A stretch of DNA of 5,808 nt, taken from NCBI GenBank assembly GCA_016302625.1, contig JAEDNG010000061.1, positions 1 to 5,808 on the forward strand, in the 5' to 3' direction. Source of the stretch: Clostridiaceae bacterium (GTDB lineage Bacteria > Bacillota > Clostridia > Oscillospirales > Acutalibacteraceae). Shown piece by piece: positions 1 through 5,227 of the stretch. The notes below the pieces were generated by a model. It was given only the letters and a program-made list of their open reading frames with translations, did not search any database and was not told the DNA's origin. Within the stretch, counting starts at the first letter, position 1; every line of letters starts with the position of its first letter. The translations under genes were made by a program, and so were the position numbers.

Positions 1-21
1 TCGGAGACGCTATGTTTATTG

Positions 22-49
22 AATAAAAGGGACGGTTGAAAACCGTCCC
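22..49 (-). terminator. Intrinsic terminator of the zinc-finger membrane protein gene
   Basis: Read on the minus strand, a perfect 9-bp stem (GGGACGGTT paired with AACCGTCCC, 29-37 with 41-49) has a 3-nt loop and is followed directly by TTTTATT. It begins 11 nt past the TAA stop at 60-62, as expected for a Rho-independent terminator. On the plus strand there is no T-run after the stem, so it is probably one-directional. Nothing else is recognisable in bases 1-21. Confidence 0.88.
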
Positions 50-59
50 CAAAATATCT

Positions 60-494
60 TTATTTAACCCAGCGGCTTAGCTTTTTCTTTTTATCCGTGT
101 TGTCGGTCGGATTTACAAAGGGTGAATATTCGGCGTTGCAGTTTGCGCATAGGTTAGTGCCGGCTTTATTCACAGTACCGCATTTTACACATTCCCACAC
201 CGCCCTTGACGGTTCGTTTTTTATTAAAACGGGAGCGCCGTTTTCTTTTAAGGGCGAACTGCCGTTTAATGTGTCCGAAAGCCGTTTTACCTCGCTTTGA
301 AGTCTTGCAACATCGTTTTTGAGTTGTTCAATACTTTCAACATGATTTATAAGAACAAGTATCGGTACAAGTCCCAAAAGACCTACTGCGGCAAAAACAA
401 CAGCATACGCGACCGAGGTAGACAAGAGCATAAAAAAGGAAAAAACAAGCGCGAGGATATCAACGGTTAAAATTATATAAAGTAATTTAAGCAC
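60..494 (-). CDS. Small two-helix membrane protein with coiled coil and C-terminal zinc finger
   Basis: I do not recognise this 144-residue protein as a named family; its function is unknown. Seen in the sequence: hydrophobic helices at about residues 4-24 and 28-50, then a heptad-like, charged coiled-coil stretch (about 52-77), a short linker, and a zinc finger with Cys102, Cys105, Cys116 and Cys119. The tail is Lys/Arg-rich (135-144). Trp100 and Asn109 fit the spacing W-x-C-x2-C-x3-N-x6-C-x2-C of RanBP2-type fingers, though it could equally be a generic bacterial zinc ribbon. The basic tail suggests that the finger lies in the cytoplasm and that the helices form a hairpin. The start is GTG (494-492), preceded by AGAAGGAG at 509-502 with 7-nt spacing; no nearby ATG fits. 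The gene is a single transcription unit with its own promoter and terminator, divergent from tgt. The reading frame is well supported by the RBS, promoter and terminator, but any role would be a guess. Confidence 0.85.
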   Translation of the reverse strand: MLKLLYIILTVDILALVFSFFMLLSTSVAYAVVFAAVGLLGLVPILVLINHVESIEQLKNDVARLQSEVKRLSDTLNGSSPLKENGAPVLIKNEPSRAVWECVKCGTVNKAGTNLCANCNAEYSPFVNPTDNTDKKKKLSRWVK

Positions 495-506
495 GGTATC
501 ACTCCT

Positions 507-528
507 TCTATGCTGATTTTAGCATAGA
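507..528. promoter_or_regulatory. Dyad around the -10 box, candidate operator
   Basis: The 8-bp arms TCTATGCT (507-514) and AGCATAGA (521-528) form a perfect inverted repeat around GATTTT. The minus-strand -10 hexamer (521-516) fills the centre and touches one arm. A transcription factor bound here would block that promoter, and could affect a tgt promoter as well. The dyad begins at or before the predicted minus-strand start site, so it more likely acts as DNA than as an RNA hairpin. No cognate regulator is visible in the window. Confidence 0.5.
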
Positions 529-544
529 TTAAAATTTATGTCAA
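516..544 (-). promoter_or_regulatory. Sigma-A-type promoter of the zinc-finger membrane protein gene
   Basis: On the minus strand, TTGACA (544-539, a perfect -35) is separated by 17 nt from TAAAAT (521-516, -10). Transcription should start near 509-510, giving a leader of only about 15 nt, just enough for the AGAAGGAG ribosome binding site. The -35 box lies in the first bases of the region leading to tgt, so any tgt promoter here must overlap it. Confidence 0.75.
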
Positions 545-549
545 TAATT

Positions 550-555
550 AAGGAG
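550..555 (+). promoter_or_regulatory. Ribosome binding site that fixes the tgt start
   Basis: AAGGAG lies 6 nt before the ATG at 562. The in-frame ATG at 538 lies upstream of it and has no Shine-Dalgarno sequence, so the longer 384-residue reading is unlikely. Confidence 0.85.
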
Positions 556-561
556 CAATCA

Positions 562-1692
562 ATGTATAGACTATTAAAACAAGAGGGTTCTGCTCGTCGG
601 GGCGAGCTTGTAACAAACCGAGGAACGGTGCAGACACCGGCATTTATGAACGTTGCGACGGCGGCGGCAATAAAAGGCGCAGTGTCGGCTGAGGATTTAA
701 AAACGCTCGGCTGTCAGGTTATGCTTTCAAACACCTATCATCTGCACGTCCGACCGGGCGACGATATTATTAAGCAATGCGGCGGACTGCACAGGTTCAC
801 AACCTGGGACGGCCCGATTTTAACCGACAGCGGCGGCTTTCAGGTCTTTTCGCTGGCAAGCCTTCGAAACATATCGGAGGAGGGCGTGACCTTTGCTTCG
901 CATGTTGACGGCAGGCGTATTTTTATGGGACCCGAGGAAAGTATGACGATACAGTCGAACTTAGGCTCGACAATCGCAATGGCTTTTGACGAATGTGTTG
1001 AAAATCCGGCGGAATATTCCTATGCCAAGGCTTCGTGCGAGCGAACCACACGCTGGCTTATCCGCTGTAAGGAAAAAATGGCAGAGCTGAACCGCAGAGT
1101 GGGTACTGTCAACCCCGAACAGCTGCTTTTCGGGATAAATCAGGGTTGTACATATGCCGACCTGCGTGTTGAACATATGAAACGGATAGCGGAATTAGAG
1201 CTTGACGGTTATGCGATAGGCGGTCTTGCGGTAGGCGAGCCGACCGAGGTAATGTACGATATTATTGAGCATGTAACGCCCTTTATGCCGCAAAATAAAA
1301 TCAGGTATCTTATGGGTGTGGGAACGCCGGCTAATATATTAAACGCGGTAGAACGCGGAGTTGACTTATTCGACTGCGTTATGCCAAGCCGCAACGCCCG
1401 CCACGGTCATTTGTTTACATCGGCGGGAATTATTAATCTTAACAATAAAAAATACGAGACCGATATGTCGCCTATTGACGAAAACTGCGGCTGTCCTGTT
1501 TGTCAAAGGTATAGCCGTGCTTATATAAGGCATCTGCTTAAAAGTCAGGAAATGCTGTCACAACGGCTTGCGGTTATGCACAACCTCTGGTTTTACAATC
1601 ATTTAATGGAGGATATCCGCACGGCTCTTGACGAGGGCAGATTTTCGCAGTTCAAGGCGGAAAAGGAAAAAATCCTTTCACAAAGAATATAG
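562..1692 (+). CDS. tgt: Queuine/preQ1 tRNA-guanine transglycosylase (Tgt)
   Basis: This cytoplasmic TIM-barrel enzyme exchanges guanine-34 of tRNAs with GUN anticodons (Asp, Asn, His, Tyr) for preQ1 or queuine, in queuosine modification. The protein is 376 residues, normal for bacterial Tgt. Visible landmarks are TDSGGFQVFS with the acid/base Asp89, FDEC with Asp143 and Cys145 in the base pocket, GINQG with Gln194, GGLAVGE (220-226), MGVGTP (251-256), nucleophile Asp271 in FDCVMPSRNARHGH, and a zinc site made of Cys309, Cys311, Cys314 and His340. All catalytic and metal residues are present, so it should be active. The ATG at 562 was chosen because AAGGAG lies 6 nt upstream. Its promoter is unclear: TAAAAT at 530-535 could be a -10 box but has no good -35. 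It is divergent from the zinc-finger gene, followed by yajC after 73 nt, and has no terminator of its own, so readthrough into yajC is likely. queA, often next to tgt, is not upstream here. Whether the substrate is preQ1 or salvaged queuine cannot be told from this window. Confidence 0.97.
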   Translation: MYRLLKQEGSARRGELVTNRGTVQTPAFMNVATAAAIKGAVSAEDLKTLGCQVMLSNTYHLHVRPGDDIIKQCGGLHRFTTWDGPILTDSGGFQVFSLASLRNISEEGVTFASHVDGRRIFMGPEESMTIQSNLGSTIAMAFDECVENPAEYSYAKASCERTTRWLIRCKEKMAELNRRVGTVNPEQLLFGINQGCTYADLRVEHMKRIAELELDGYAIGGLAVGEPTEVMYDIIEHVTPFMPQNKIRYLMGVGTPANILNAVERGVDLFDCVMPSRNARHGHLFTSAGIINLNNKKYETDMSPIDENCGCPVCQRYSRAYIRHLLKSQEMLSQRLAVMHNLWFYNHLMEDIRTALDEGRFSQFKAEKEKILSQRI

Positions 1693-1703
1693 AAAAATTT
1701 TAC

Positions 1704-1732
1704 TTGCAATAATAGGTAATATAGGATATAAT
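1704..1732 (+). promoter_or_regulatory. Promoter for yajC in the tgt-yajC gap
   Basis: TTGCAA (1704-1709, 4 of 6 matches to the -35 consensus) is followed after exactly 17 nt by a perfect TATAAT (1727-1732). A start near 1739 would give a leader of about 27 nt carrying GGAGGG. It begins 11 nt after the tgt stop codon, so yajC can probably be expressed independently of tgt. Confidence 0.65.
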
Positions 1733-1765
1733 TATCACATTAGATTACTGGAGGGCAAAAAACCG

Positions 1766-2113
1766 ATGAATTTTAATATGTATACCTTGGCGGATTCAGC
1801 CAATAAAACCGCTTCGGGCGGCGGAGTGCAGAGCATTATCGTAATGGTGATTTATTTAGCGGTAATTTTCGGAGCGATGTATTTACTGCTTATCCGTCCG
1901 CAGCGCAAAAAGCAAAAGGAAGAAAAGAAGATGCGCGAAAATCTTCAGGTCGGGGACGAGGTTGTAACAATCGGCGGTATTTACGGACGCGTTATTTCGC
2001 TTAAAGAGGATACCATTGTTATCGAGTCAAACAGCGACCACAGCAAGCTTACAATCGCGCGCTGGGCATTGCAGACAAATCTTACCGTTCATGACGATAC
2101 CGCGTCAAAGTAA
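1766..2113 (+). CDS. yajC: Sec translocon accessory subunit YajC
   Basis: YajC is a small single-pass membrane protein that associates with the SecDF part of the protein-export machinery. This copy has 115 residues, typical of the family. A short Gly-rich N-terminus precedes one membrane helix (about 24-42), which ends in the hallmark RPQRKKQKEEKK (44-55). The soluble domain follows, with VGDEVVTIGGIYGRV (62-76), the most conserved part of the family. The ATG at 1766 is preceded by GGAGGG (1750-1755) with 10-nt spacing. An in-frame start at 1628 would add 46 charged residues, overlap the end of tgt and have no ribosome binding site, so it is rejected. The tgt-yajC order is conserved across bacteria; in many, secD and secF come next, but here yajC ends at a terminator and no secDF is in the window. 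Transcription probably comes from the promoter at 1704-1732 and from tgt readthrough. Confidence 0.95.
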   Translation: MNFNMYTLADSANKTASGGGVQSIIVMVIYLAVIFGAMYLLLIRPQRKKQKEEKKMRENLQVGDEVVTIGGIYGRVISLKEDTIVIESNSDHSKLTIARWALQTNLTVHDDTASK

Positions 2114-2134
2114 ATTTTGATAGAATAAGTTTTG

Positions 2135-2174
2135 TCCCTTCCGAATATATTATACTGTTCGGGAGGGATTTTTT
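2135..2174 (+). terminator. Terminator after yajC that overlaps the next gene's RBS
   Basis: TCCCTTCCGAA (2135-2145) pairs with TTCGGGAGGGA (2158-2168) in an 11-bp stem with one G-U pair, extendable by two weaker pairs, and is followed by six T (2169-2174). This is a strong intrinsic terminator shape. The ATG of the next gene starts at 2175, directly after the T-run, and the right arm supplies its Shine-Dalgarno sequence (GGAGGG, 2162-2167). Transcripts that read through would fold the ribosome binding site into the stem. Confidence 0.85.
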
Positions 2175-2570
2175 ATGAATATAAATTCAGACGGCAAGGG
2201 GTTAAAAAACTATATAAAAAGCTTTATAATCGGGATTTTGGTTACAGCGGCGATGATAATGCTTTTCGCGCTGGTGATGTATTTCTTTGAGACAGGGTAT
2301 AAATACGCGGCGGTTTTCGCCACTGTTTCGGTCGCCGCGGGAAGCTTTGCCGCCGCATTTTTTACGGCGAGAAAAAATGCTTCAAAGGGTCTGCTTACAG
2401 GTCTTATCGTCGGGGGAATTACTTTTATTGTAATAACACTTATATCTCTTATAATAAACCGCGGCGGACTTACCTCAAACACGCTTTTTCACCTTATAAT
2501 AATAATGCTCGCCTCAATGATAGGCGGTATTGTAGGCGTGAACCGCTCAAACCGCCATAAATACATATAA
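2175..2570 (+). CDS. Four-helix membrane protein, YrzE/TIGR04086-like
   Basis: This 131-residue integral membrane protein has predicted helices at about residues 17-38, 44-64, 72-94 and 104-122. It has Gly-rich segments in the last two (GLIVGG, 76-81; MIGGIVGV, 115-122) and basic loops and tail (ARKNASKG, NRSNRHK). Size, topology and position just after yajC match the TIGR04086 family of uncharacterised membrane proteins, which includes YrzE of Bacillus subtilis (tgt-yrbF-yrzE there). That match is from memory of family features and context. No catalytic motif is visible and the function is unknown. The ATG at 2175 has GGAGGG 7 nt upstream, but this sequence lies in the right arm of the preceding terminator, so expression may be low or conditional. 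I see no convincing promoter between yajC and this gene, so it probably depends on readthrough. A strong terminator follows. Confidence 0.85.
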   Translation: MNINSDGKGLKNYIKSFIIGILVTAAMIMLFALVMYFFETGYKYAAVFATVSVAAGSFAAAFFTARKNASKGLLTGLIVGGITFIVITLISLIINRGGLTSNTLFHLIIIMLASMIGGIVGVNRSNRHKYI

Positions 2571-2578
2571 TAATAGCC

Positions 2579-2623
2579 GCCCGTGCATTTTACCGGTGGG
2601 TTAGTGCACGGGCTTTGTTTTTT
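2579..2623 (+). terminator. Strong intrinsic terminator closing the tgt-yajC block
   Basis: GCCCGTGCA (2579-2587) pairs perfectly with TGCACGGGC (2605-2613), then TTTGTTTTTT follows (2614-2623). The stem starts 8 nt after the stop of the YrzE-like gene. It separates this transcription unit from the RNase J unit. Confidence 0.93.
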
Positions 2624-2636
2624 AAAAATCAGCACG

Positions 2637-2666
2637 CAAAATATACTATTCACGGAATATATTTTG
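2637..2666. repeat. AT-rich 9-bp inverted repeat upstream of the RNase J promoter
   Basis: CAAAATATA (2637-2645) is the exact reverse complement of TATATTTTG (2658-2666), with 12 nt between. An alternative inner pairing, TATTC/GAATA (2647-2651 with 2655-2659), is also possible. It lies about 50 bp upstream of the -35 box at 2716, a position suited to a protein-binding site. The half-site AATATACT recurs at 2681-2688. AT-richness makes chance a real possibility. I see no gene in the rest of 2624-2715. Confidence 0.4.
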
Positions 2667-2715
2667 AATTAAATGACAATAATATACTGGCGGTACATAA
2701 ATTAATTAAAATCAC

Positions 2716-2745
2716 TTGACAACACCGCAGTTATGATTGTAAAAT
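2716..2745 (+). promoter_or_regulatory. Promoter of the RNase J-rplI-dnaB operon
   Basis: A perfect TTGACA (2716-2721) is followed after 18 nt by TAAAAT (2740-2745, 5 of 6 to TATAAT). The start site would be near 2752, giving a leader of about 92 nt before the RNase J start codon. It is the best promoter in the 220-bp spacer. Confidence 0.8.
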
Positions 2746-2770
2746 AAATAATATATGTTTAAGTGTATTA

Positions 2771-2796
2771 ATATCGGTCTGTGACTTAACCGATAT
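2771..2796 (+). promoter_or_regulatory. Leader hairpin in the RNase J mRNA
   Basis: ATATCGGT (2771-2778) pairs perfectly with ACCGATAT (2789-2796) around a 10-nt loop, inside the predicted 5' leader. Only four T follow, after an A (2798-2801), so it is a weak terminator at best. It may instead protect the 5' end or act as an attenuator or processing site. It does not cover the ribosome binding site GGAGG at 2828-2832. Confidence 0.5.
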
Positions 2797-2843
2797 ATTT
2801 TCATACATAAAAAATATAAGAAAATTCGGAGGAAACGCTTTTG

Positions 2844-4730
2844 ATGAATGAAAAAAATGAAAAGAAAGACAGTAATAAGACGGTGAACAGAACAACGCAA
2901 AGCAGATACAGAAAAAACAGCGTTAATAATAAAACTGCGGCTGATACAGACAGAAAACCTAGAAATAACGCGGCAAAAATAACGGCTTTAACAAACATGG
3001 CCGCCGAAACCGCAAAGCCCGCAGCGCGTACCCAAAACAAAGGAACACGCAGATATAATACCGGAGCGCGTAAAAAACCGCTTAAGATAATTCCGCTCGG
3101 GGGACTCGGTGAAATCGGAAAAAACATCACGCTTTACGAATATGACGGCGATATGTTTTTAGTAGACTGCGGTATGTCGTTCCCTGATGAGGAAACTCCG
3201 GGAATTGATATTGTAATTCCGGATTTTACCTATGTGCTTGAAAATAAGGATAAAATCAAGGGAATGGTAGTTACCCACGGTCACGAGGACCATATCGGAG
3301 CTATTCCGTATCTTTTACGCAATTTTAACGTTCCGATTTACGCTACGCGTCTGACAATAGGTCTTATAGAGGGCAAGCTTAAGGAGCACAGGCTTTTAAG
3401 CTCGGCAAAGCTTAACGTGGTAAAGCCGGGCGAAACGGTAGAACTCGGTAAATTCAAAATTGAGTTTATACACGTTAACCATTCGATACCCGACGCGGTA
3501 GGCTTTGCTATAACCTGCGGTGCCGGAACTGTTGTCCAGACCGGCGACTTTAAGATTGACACAACGCCTATTGACGACAAGGTTATAGATATCGGCCGTT
3601 TTGCCGAGCTTGGTAAAAAGGGAGTTTTGGCGCTTATGTCCGATTCGACAAACGCCGAAAGACCGGGCTTCACTCAGTCTGAGCGCATTGTCGGAGAGTC
3701 CTTTTCCAATCTCTTTAAAAAGGCGGAGGGCAACCGTATACTGGTTGCCACCTTCTCGTCGAATATTCACCGTATTCAGCAGATAATCGACGAGGCGGTA
3801 CGCTGCGGCAGAAAGGTCGCGGTTTCAGGCAGAAGCATGATAAACGTCGTGTCTGTCGCTTCGGAGCTCGGCTATCTTAATGTTCCTAAAGACGTGCTTA
3901 TTGATATCGATATGATAAAGAATTACCCGCCCGAACAGCTTGTCATAGTCACAACAGGCAGTCAGGGCGAGCCGCTTTCCGCACTTCACAGAATAGCTTT
4001 TTCCGACCACAGGCAGGTTGAAATTATACCGGGAGATATGATTATTATTTCGGCGACCCCCATTCCGGGCAACGAAAAGCTTGTAAGCAAGGTTGTAAAC
4101 GAGCTTATGAAACGCGGCGCGAACGTGGTTTACGAGCGTATGTACGACGTTCATGTTTCGGGACACGCATGTCAGGAAGAGCTGAAGCTGATGATGAGCG
4201 TGGTAAAGCCCAAATATTTTATTCCGCTTCACGGTGAACAGAAGCACCTTATGAAGCATGCGGGACTTGCCCGCCAAATGGGTATTCCGGACGATAATAT
4301 TTTGATTACCGGTAACGGCAGTGTTATTGAGGTTACGGCAAATTCGCTCAAATCCACCGAAACGGTTCAAGCGGGCAGAGTGCTTGTAGACGGGCTCGGA
4401 GTAGGCGACGTCGGAAGCATTGTACTGCGTGACAGAAAGCATTTGGCAGACGACGGTATTATTATTGTCGCGGTGTCGATAGACGGGGTTACAAGAGAGG
4501 TAGTTTCCGGACCCGACGTTGTATCTCGCGGCTTTGTATATGTTAAAGAGTCCGAACAGCTTATGCACGATATTAACGAGCTTGTATGCGATATTTTAGA
4601 ACGCTGTTATATAGAGGGTATAAGAGACTGGACTACAATTAAAACAAGAATCAAGGAAAGGGTTTCGAGGTTTGTCAGTATGAGAACCCGCAGAAGCCCG
4701 ATGATTCTTCCGATTATTATGCAGGTTTGA
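2844..4730 (+). CDS. rnj: Ribonuclease J (metallo-beta-lactamase/beta-CASP RNase)
   Basis: RNase J is a cytoplasmic two-metal nuclease with 5'-3' exonuclease and endonuclease activity, central to mRNA decay and rRNA maturation in Firmicutes. The 628-residue protein has a low-complexity basic extension (about 1-78), then the beta-lactamase core from PLGGLGEIGKN (84-94), motif HGHEDH (145-150) with metal ligands His145, His147, Asp149 and His150, then His213 and Asp235 (TGDFK). The beta-CASP domain (about 265-450) includes MSDSTN and SGHACQEE (His441). His463 (PLHGE) and a C-terminal domain (about 510-628) ending in PMILPIIMQV follow, very like RNase J1 of Bacillus subtilis. All expected ligands are present. 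The core is about 550 residues, the usual size, so the extra length is the N-terminal tail. GGAGG at 2828-2832 is 11 nt from this ATG; the in-frame TTG at 2841 is 8 nt away and would add one residue, so either may be used. The gene is followed by rplI after 52 nt with no terminator. Confidence 0.96.
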   Translation: MNEKNEKKDSNKTVNRTTQSRYRKNSVNNKTAADTDRKPRNNAAKITALTNMAAETAKPAARTQNKGTRRYNTGARKKPLKIIPLGGLGEIGKNITLYEYDGDMFLVDCGMSFPDEETPGIDIVIPDFTYVLENKDKIKGMVVTHGHEDHIGAIPYLLRNFNVPIYATRLTIGLIEGKLKEHRLLSSAKLNVVKPGETVELGKFKIEFIHVNHSIPDAVGFAITCGAGTVVQTGDFKIDTTPIDDKVIDIGRFAELGKKGVLALMSDSTNAERPGFTQSERIVGESFSNLFKKAEGNRILVATFSSNIHRIQQIIDEAVRCGRKVAVSGRSMINVVSVASELGYLNVPKDVLIDIDMIKNYPPEQLVIVTTGSQGEPLSALHRIAFSDHRQVEIIPGDMIIISATPIPGNEKLVSKVVNELMKRGANVVYERMYDVHVSGHACQEELKLMMSVVKPKYFIPLHGEQKHLMKHAGLARQMGIPDDNILITGNGSVIEVTANSLKSTETVQAGRVLVDGLGVGDVGSIVLRDRKHLADDGIIIVAVSIDGVTREVVSGPDVVSRGFVYVKESEQLMHDINELVCDILERCYIEGIRDWTTIKTRIKERVSRFVSMRTRRSPMILPIIMQV

Positions 4731-4735
4731 ATTTC

Positions 4736-4761
4736 TTCACAGTCGGTATTCCGTCTGTGAA
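4736..4761 (+). other. Intercistronic RNA hairpin between rnj and rplI
   Basis: TTCACAG (4736-4742) pairs with CTGTGAA (4755-4761). Inside, after one T-T mismatch, CGG pairs with CCG around a TATT loop. No T-run follows, so it is unlikely to terminate. Between co-transcribed genes such a stem may protect or mark a processing site that lets L9 and RNase J mRNA levels differ. It ends 11 nt before the rplI ribosome binding site (GGAG, 4773-4776). Confidence 0.6.
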
Positions 4762-4782
4762 TACATAAGGATGGAGATCAGT

Positions 4783-5223
4783 ATGAAGGTAGTATTATTA
4801 CAGGACGTTAAGGGTCACGGCAAAAAGGGAGAGCTTTGCAATGTTTCAGACGGATATGCCAGAAACTTTCTGTTTCCGAAAAAGTTAGCGGTCGAGGCGG
4901 ATAACGCCGCGCTTAACGAGCTTAAAAACCGCGAGGAGGCGGCGGCTCACCACAAGCAGGAGGAAATAAAGAACGCTAAGGATTTAGCCGCGAAGCTTGA
5001 CGGAAAAACCGTCACTCTAAAGGCTAAAGCCGGCTCTTCGGGAAAGCTTTTCGGATCGGTTACCTCAAAGGAAATCGCCGAAGAAATTAAAAAGAGCCTC
5101 GGTATTGAGATTGACCGCAAAAAAATGAATGTCGCCGATATTAAGAATTTCGGCGAATATACTGCGGAAATAAAGCTTTATCAGGGCATTTCCGCTAAAA
5201 TGACCGTCGTGGTATCGGAGTAG
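4783..5223 (+). CDS. rplI: 50S ribosomal protein L9
   Basis: L9 binds 23S rRNA at the base of the L1 stalk of the large subunit and supports reading-frame fidelity. The protein has 146 residues, normal for the family. The N-terminal domain starts with MKVVLLQDVKGHGKKGE and contains the conserved VSDGYARNFLFPKKLA. A long charged connecting helix follows (about 40-73), and the C-terminal domain includes the Gly/Ser-rich AGSSGKLFGSVT (83-94). The ATG at 4783 was chosen because GGAG (4773-4776) lies 6 nt upstream and the protein then begins with the family's standard MKVVLL. The in-frame ATG at 4771 would add four residues and leave no room for a ribosome binding site. It sits between rnj and dnaB; rplI-dnaB is a common pairing in Firmicutes. 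No separate promoter is evident, so it is probably expressed from the rnj promoter. Confidence 0.97.
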   Translation: MKVVLLQDVKGHGKKGELCNVSDGYARNFLFPKKLAVEADNAALNELKNREEAAAHHKQEEIKNAKDLAAKLDGKTVTLKAKAGSSGKLFGSVTSKEIAEEIKKSLGIEIDRKKMNVADIKNFGEYTAEIKLYQGISAKMTVVVSE

Positions 5224-5227
5224 AAAA

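Noticed and set aside
530..535. TAAAAT as the -10 box of a tgt promoter
   Set aside because: The hexamer 17 nt upstream (TCTATG) matches the -35 consensus at only two positions and there is no extended -10 TG, so I did not list it as a feature.
538..561. Upstream in-frame ATG for tgt (adds eight residues)
   Set aside because: The AAGGAG at 550-555 would then lie inside the gene, no Shine-Dalgarno sequence precedes 538, and Tgt proteins normally start near the chosen site.
1628..1765. A 46-residue N-terminal extension of yajC overlapping tgt
   Set aside because: It has no ribosome binding site, a composition unlike YajC, and would span the yajC promoter. The start at 1766 gives a normal-length protein.
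2117..2156. Promoter for the YrzE-like gene from TTGATA (2117-2122) and TATATT or TATACT in the terminator loop
   Set aside because: The spacer to the nearest box is 23 nt or more, too long for a sigma-A promoter.
2642..2688. TATACT boxes at 2642-2647 and 2683-2688 as further promoters for RNase J
   Set aside because: Neither has an acceptable -35 at 16-18 nt; the TTGAAT at 2664 is only 13 nt from the second box. The TTGACA/TAAAAT pair at 2716-2745 is much better.
2755..2784. A nine-codon ORF in the RNase J leader, possible leader peptide
   Set aside because: It begins only a few bases after the predicted transcription start and has no ribosome binding site. Such short frames are common by chance.
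3825..4568. A 247-codon open frame on the minus strand inside RNase J
   Set aside because: It lies wholly within the conserved RNase J coding sequence, its translation has no recognisable domain and no ribosome binding site was evident. It is a shadow of the real frame.
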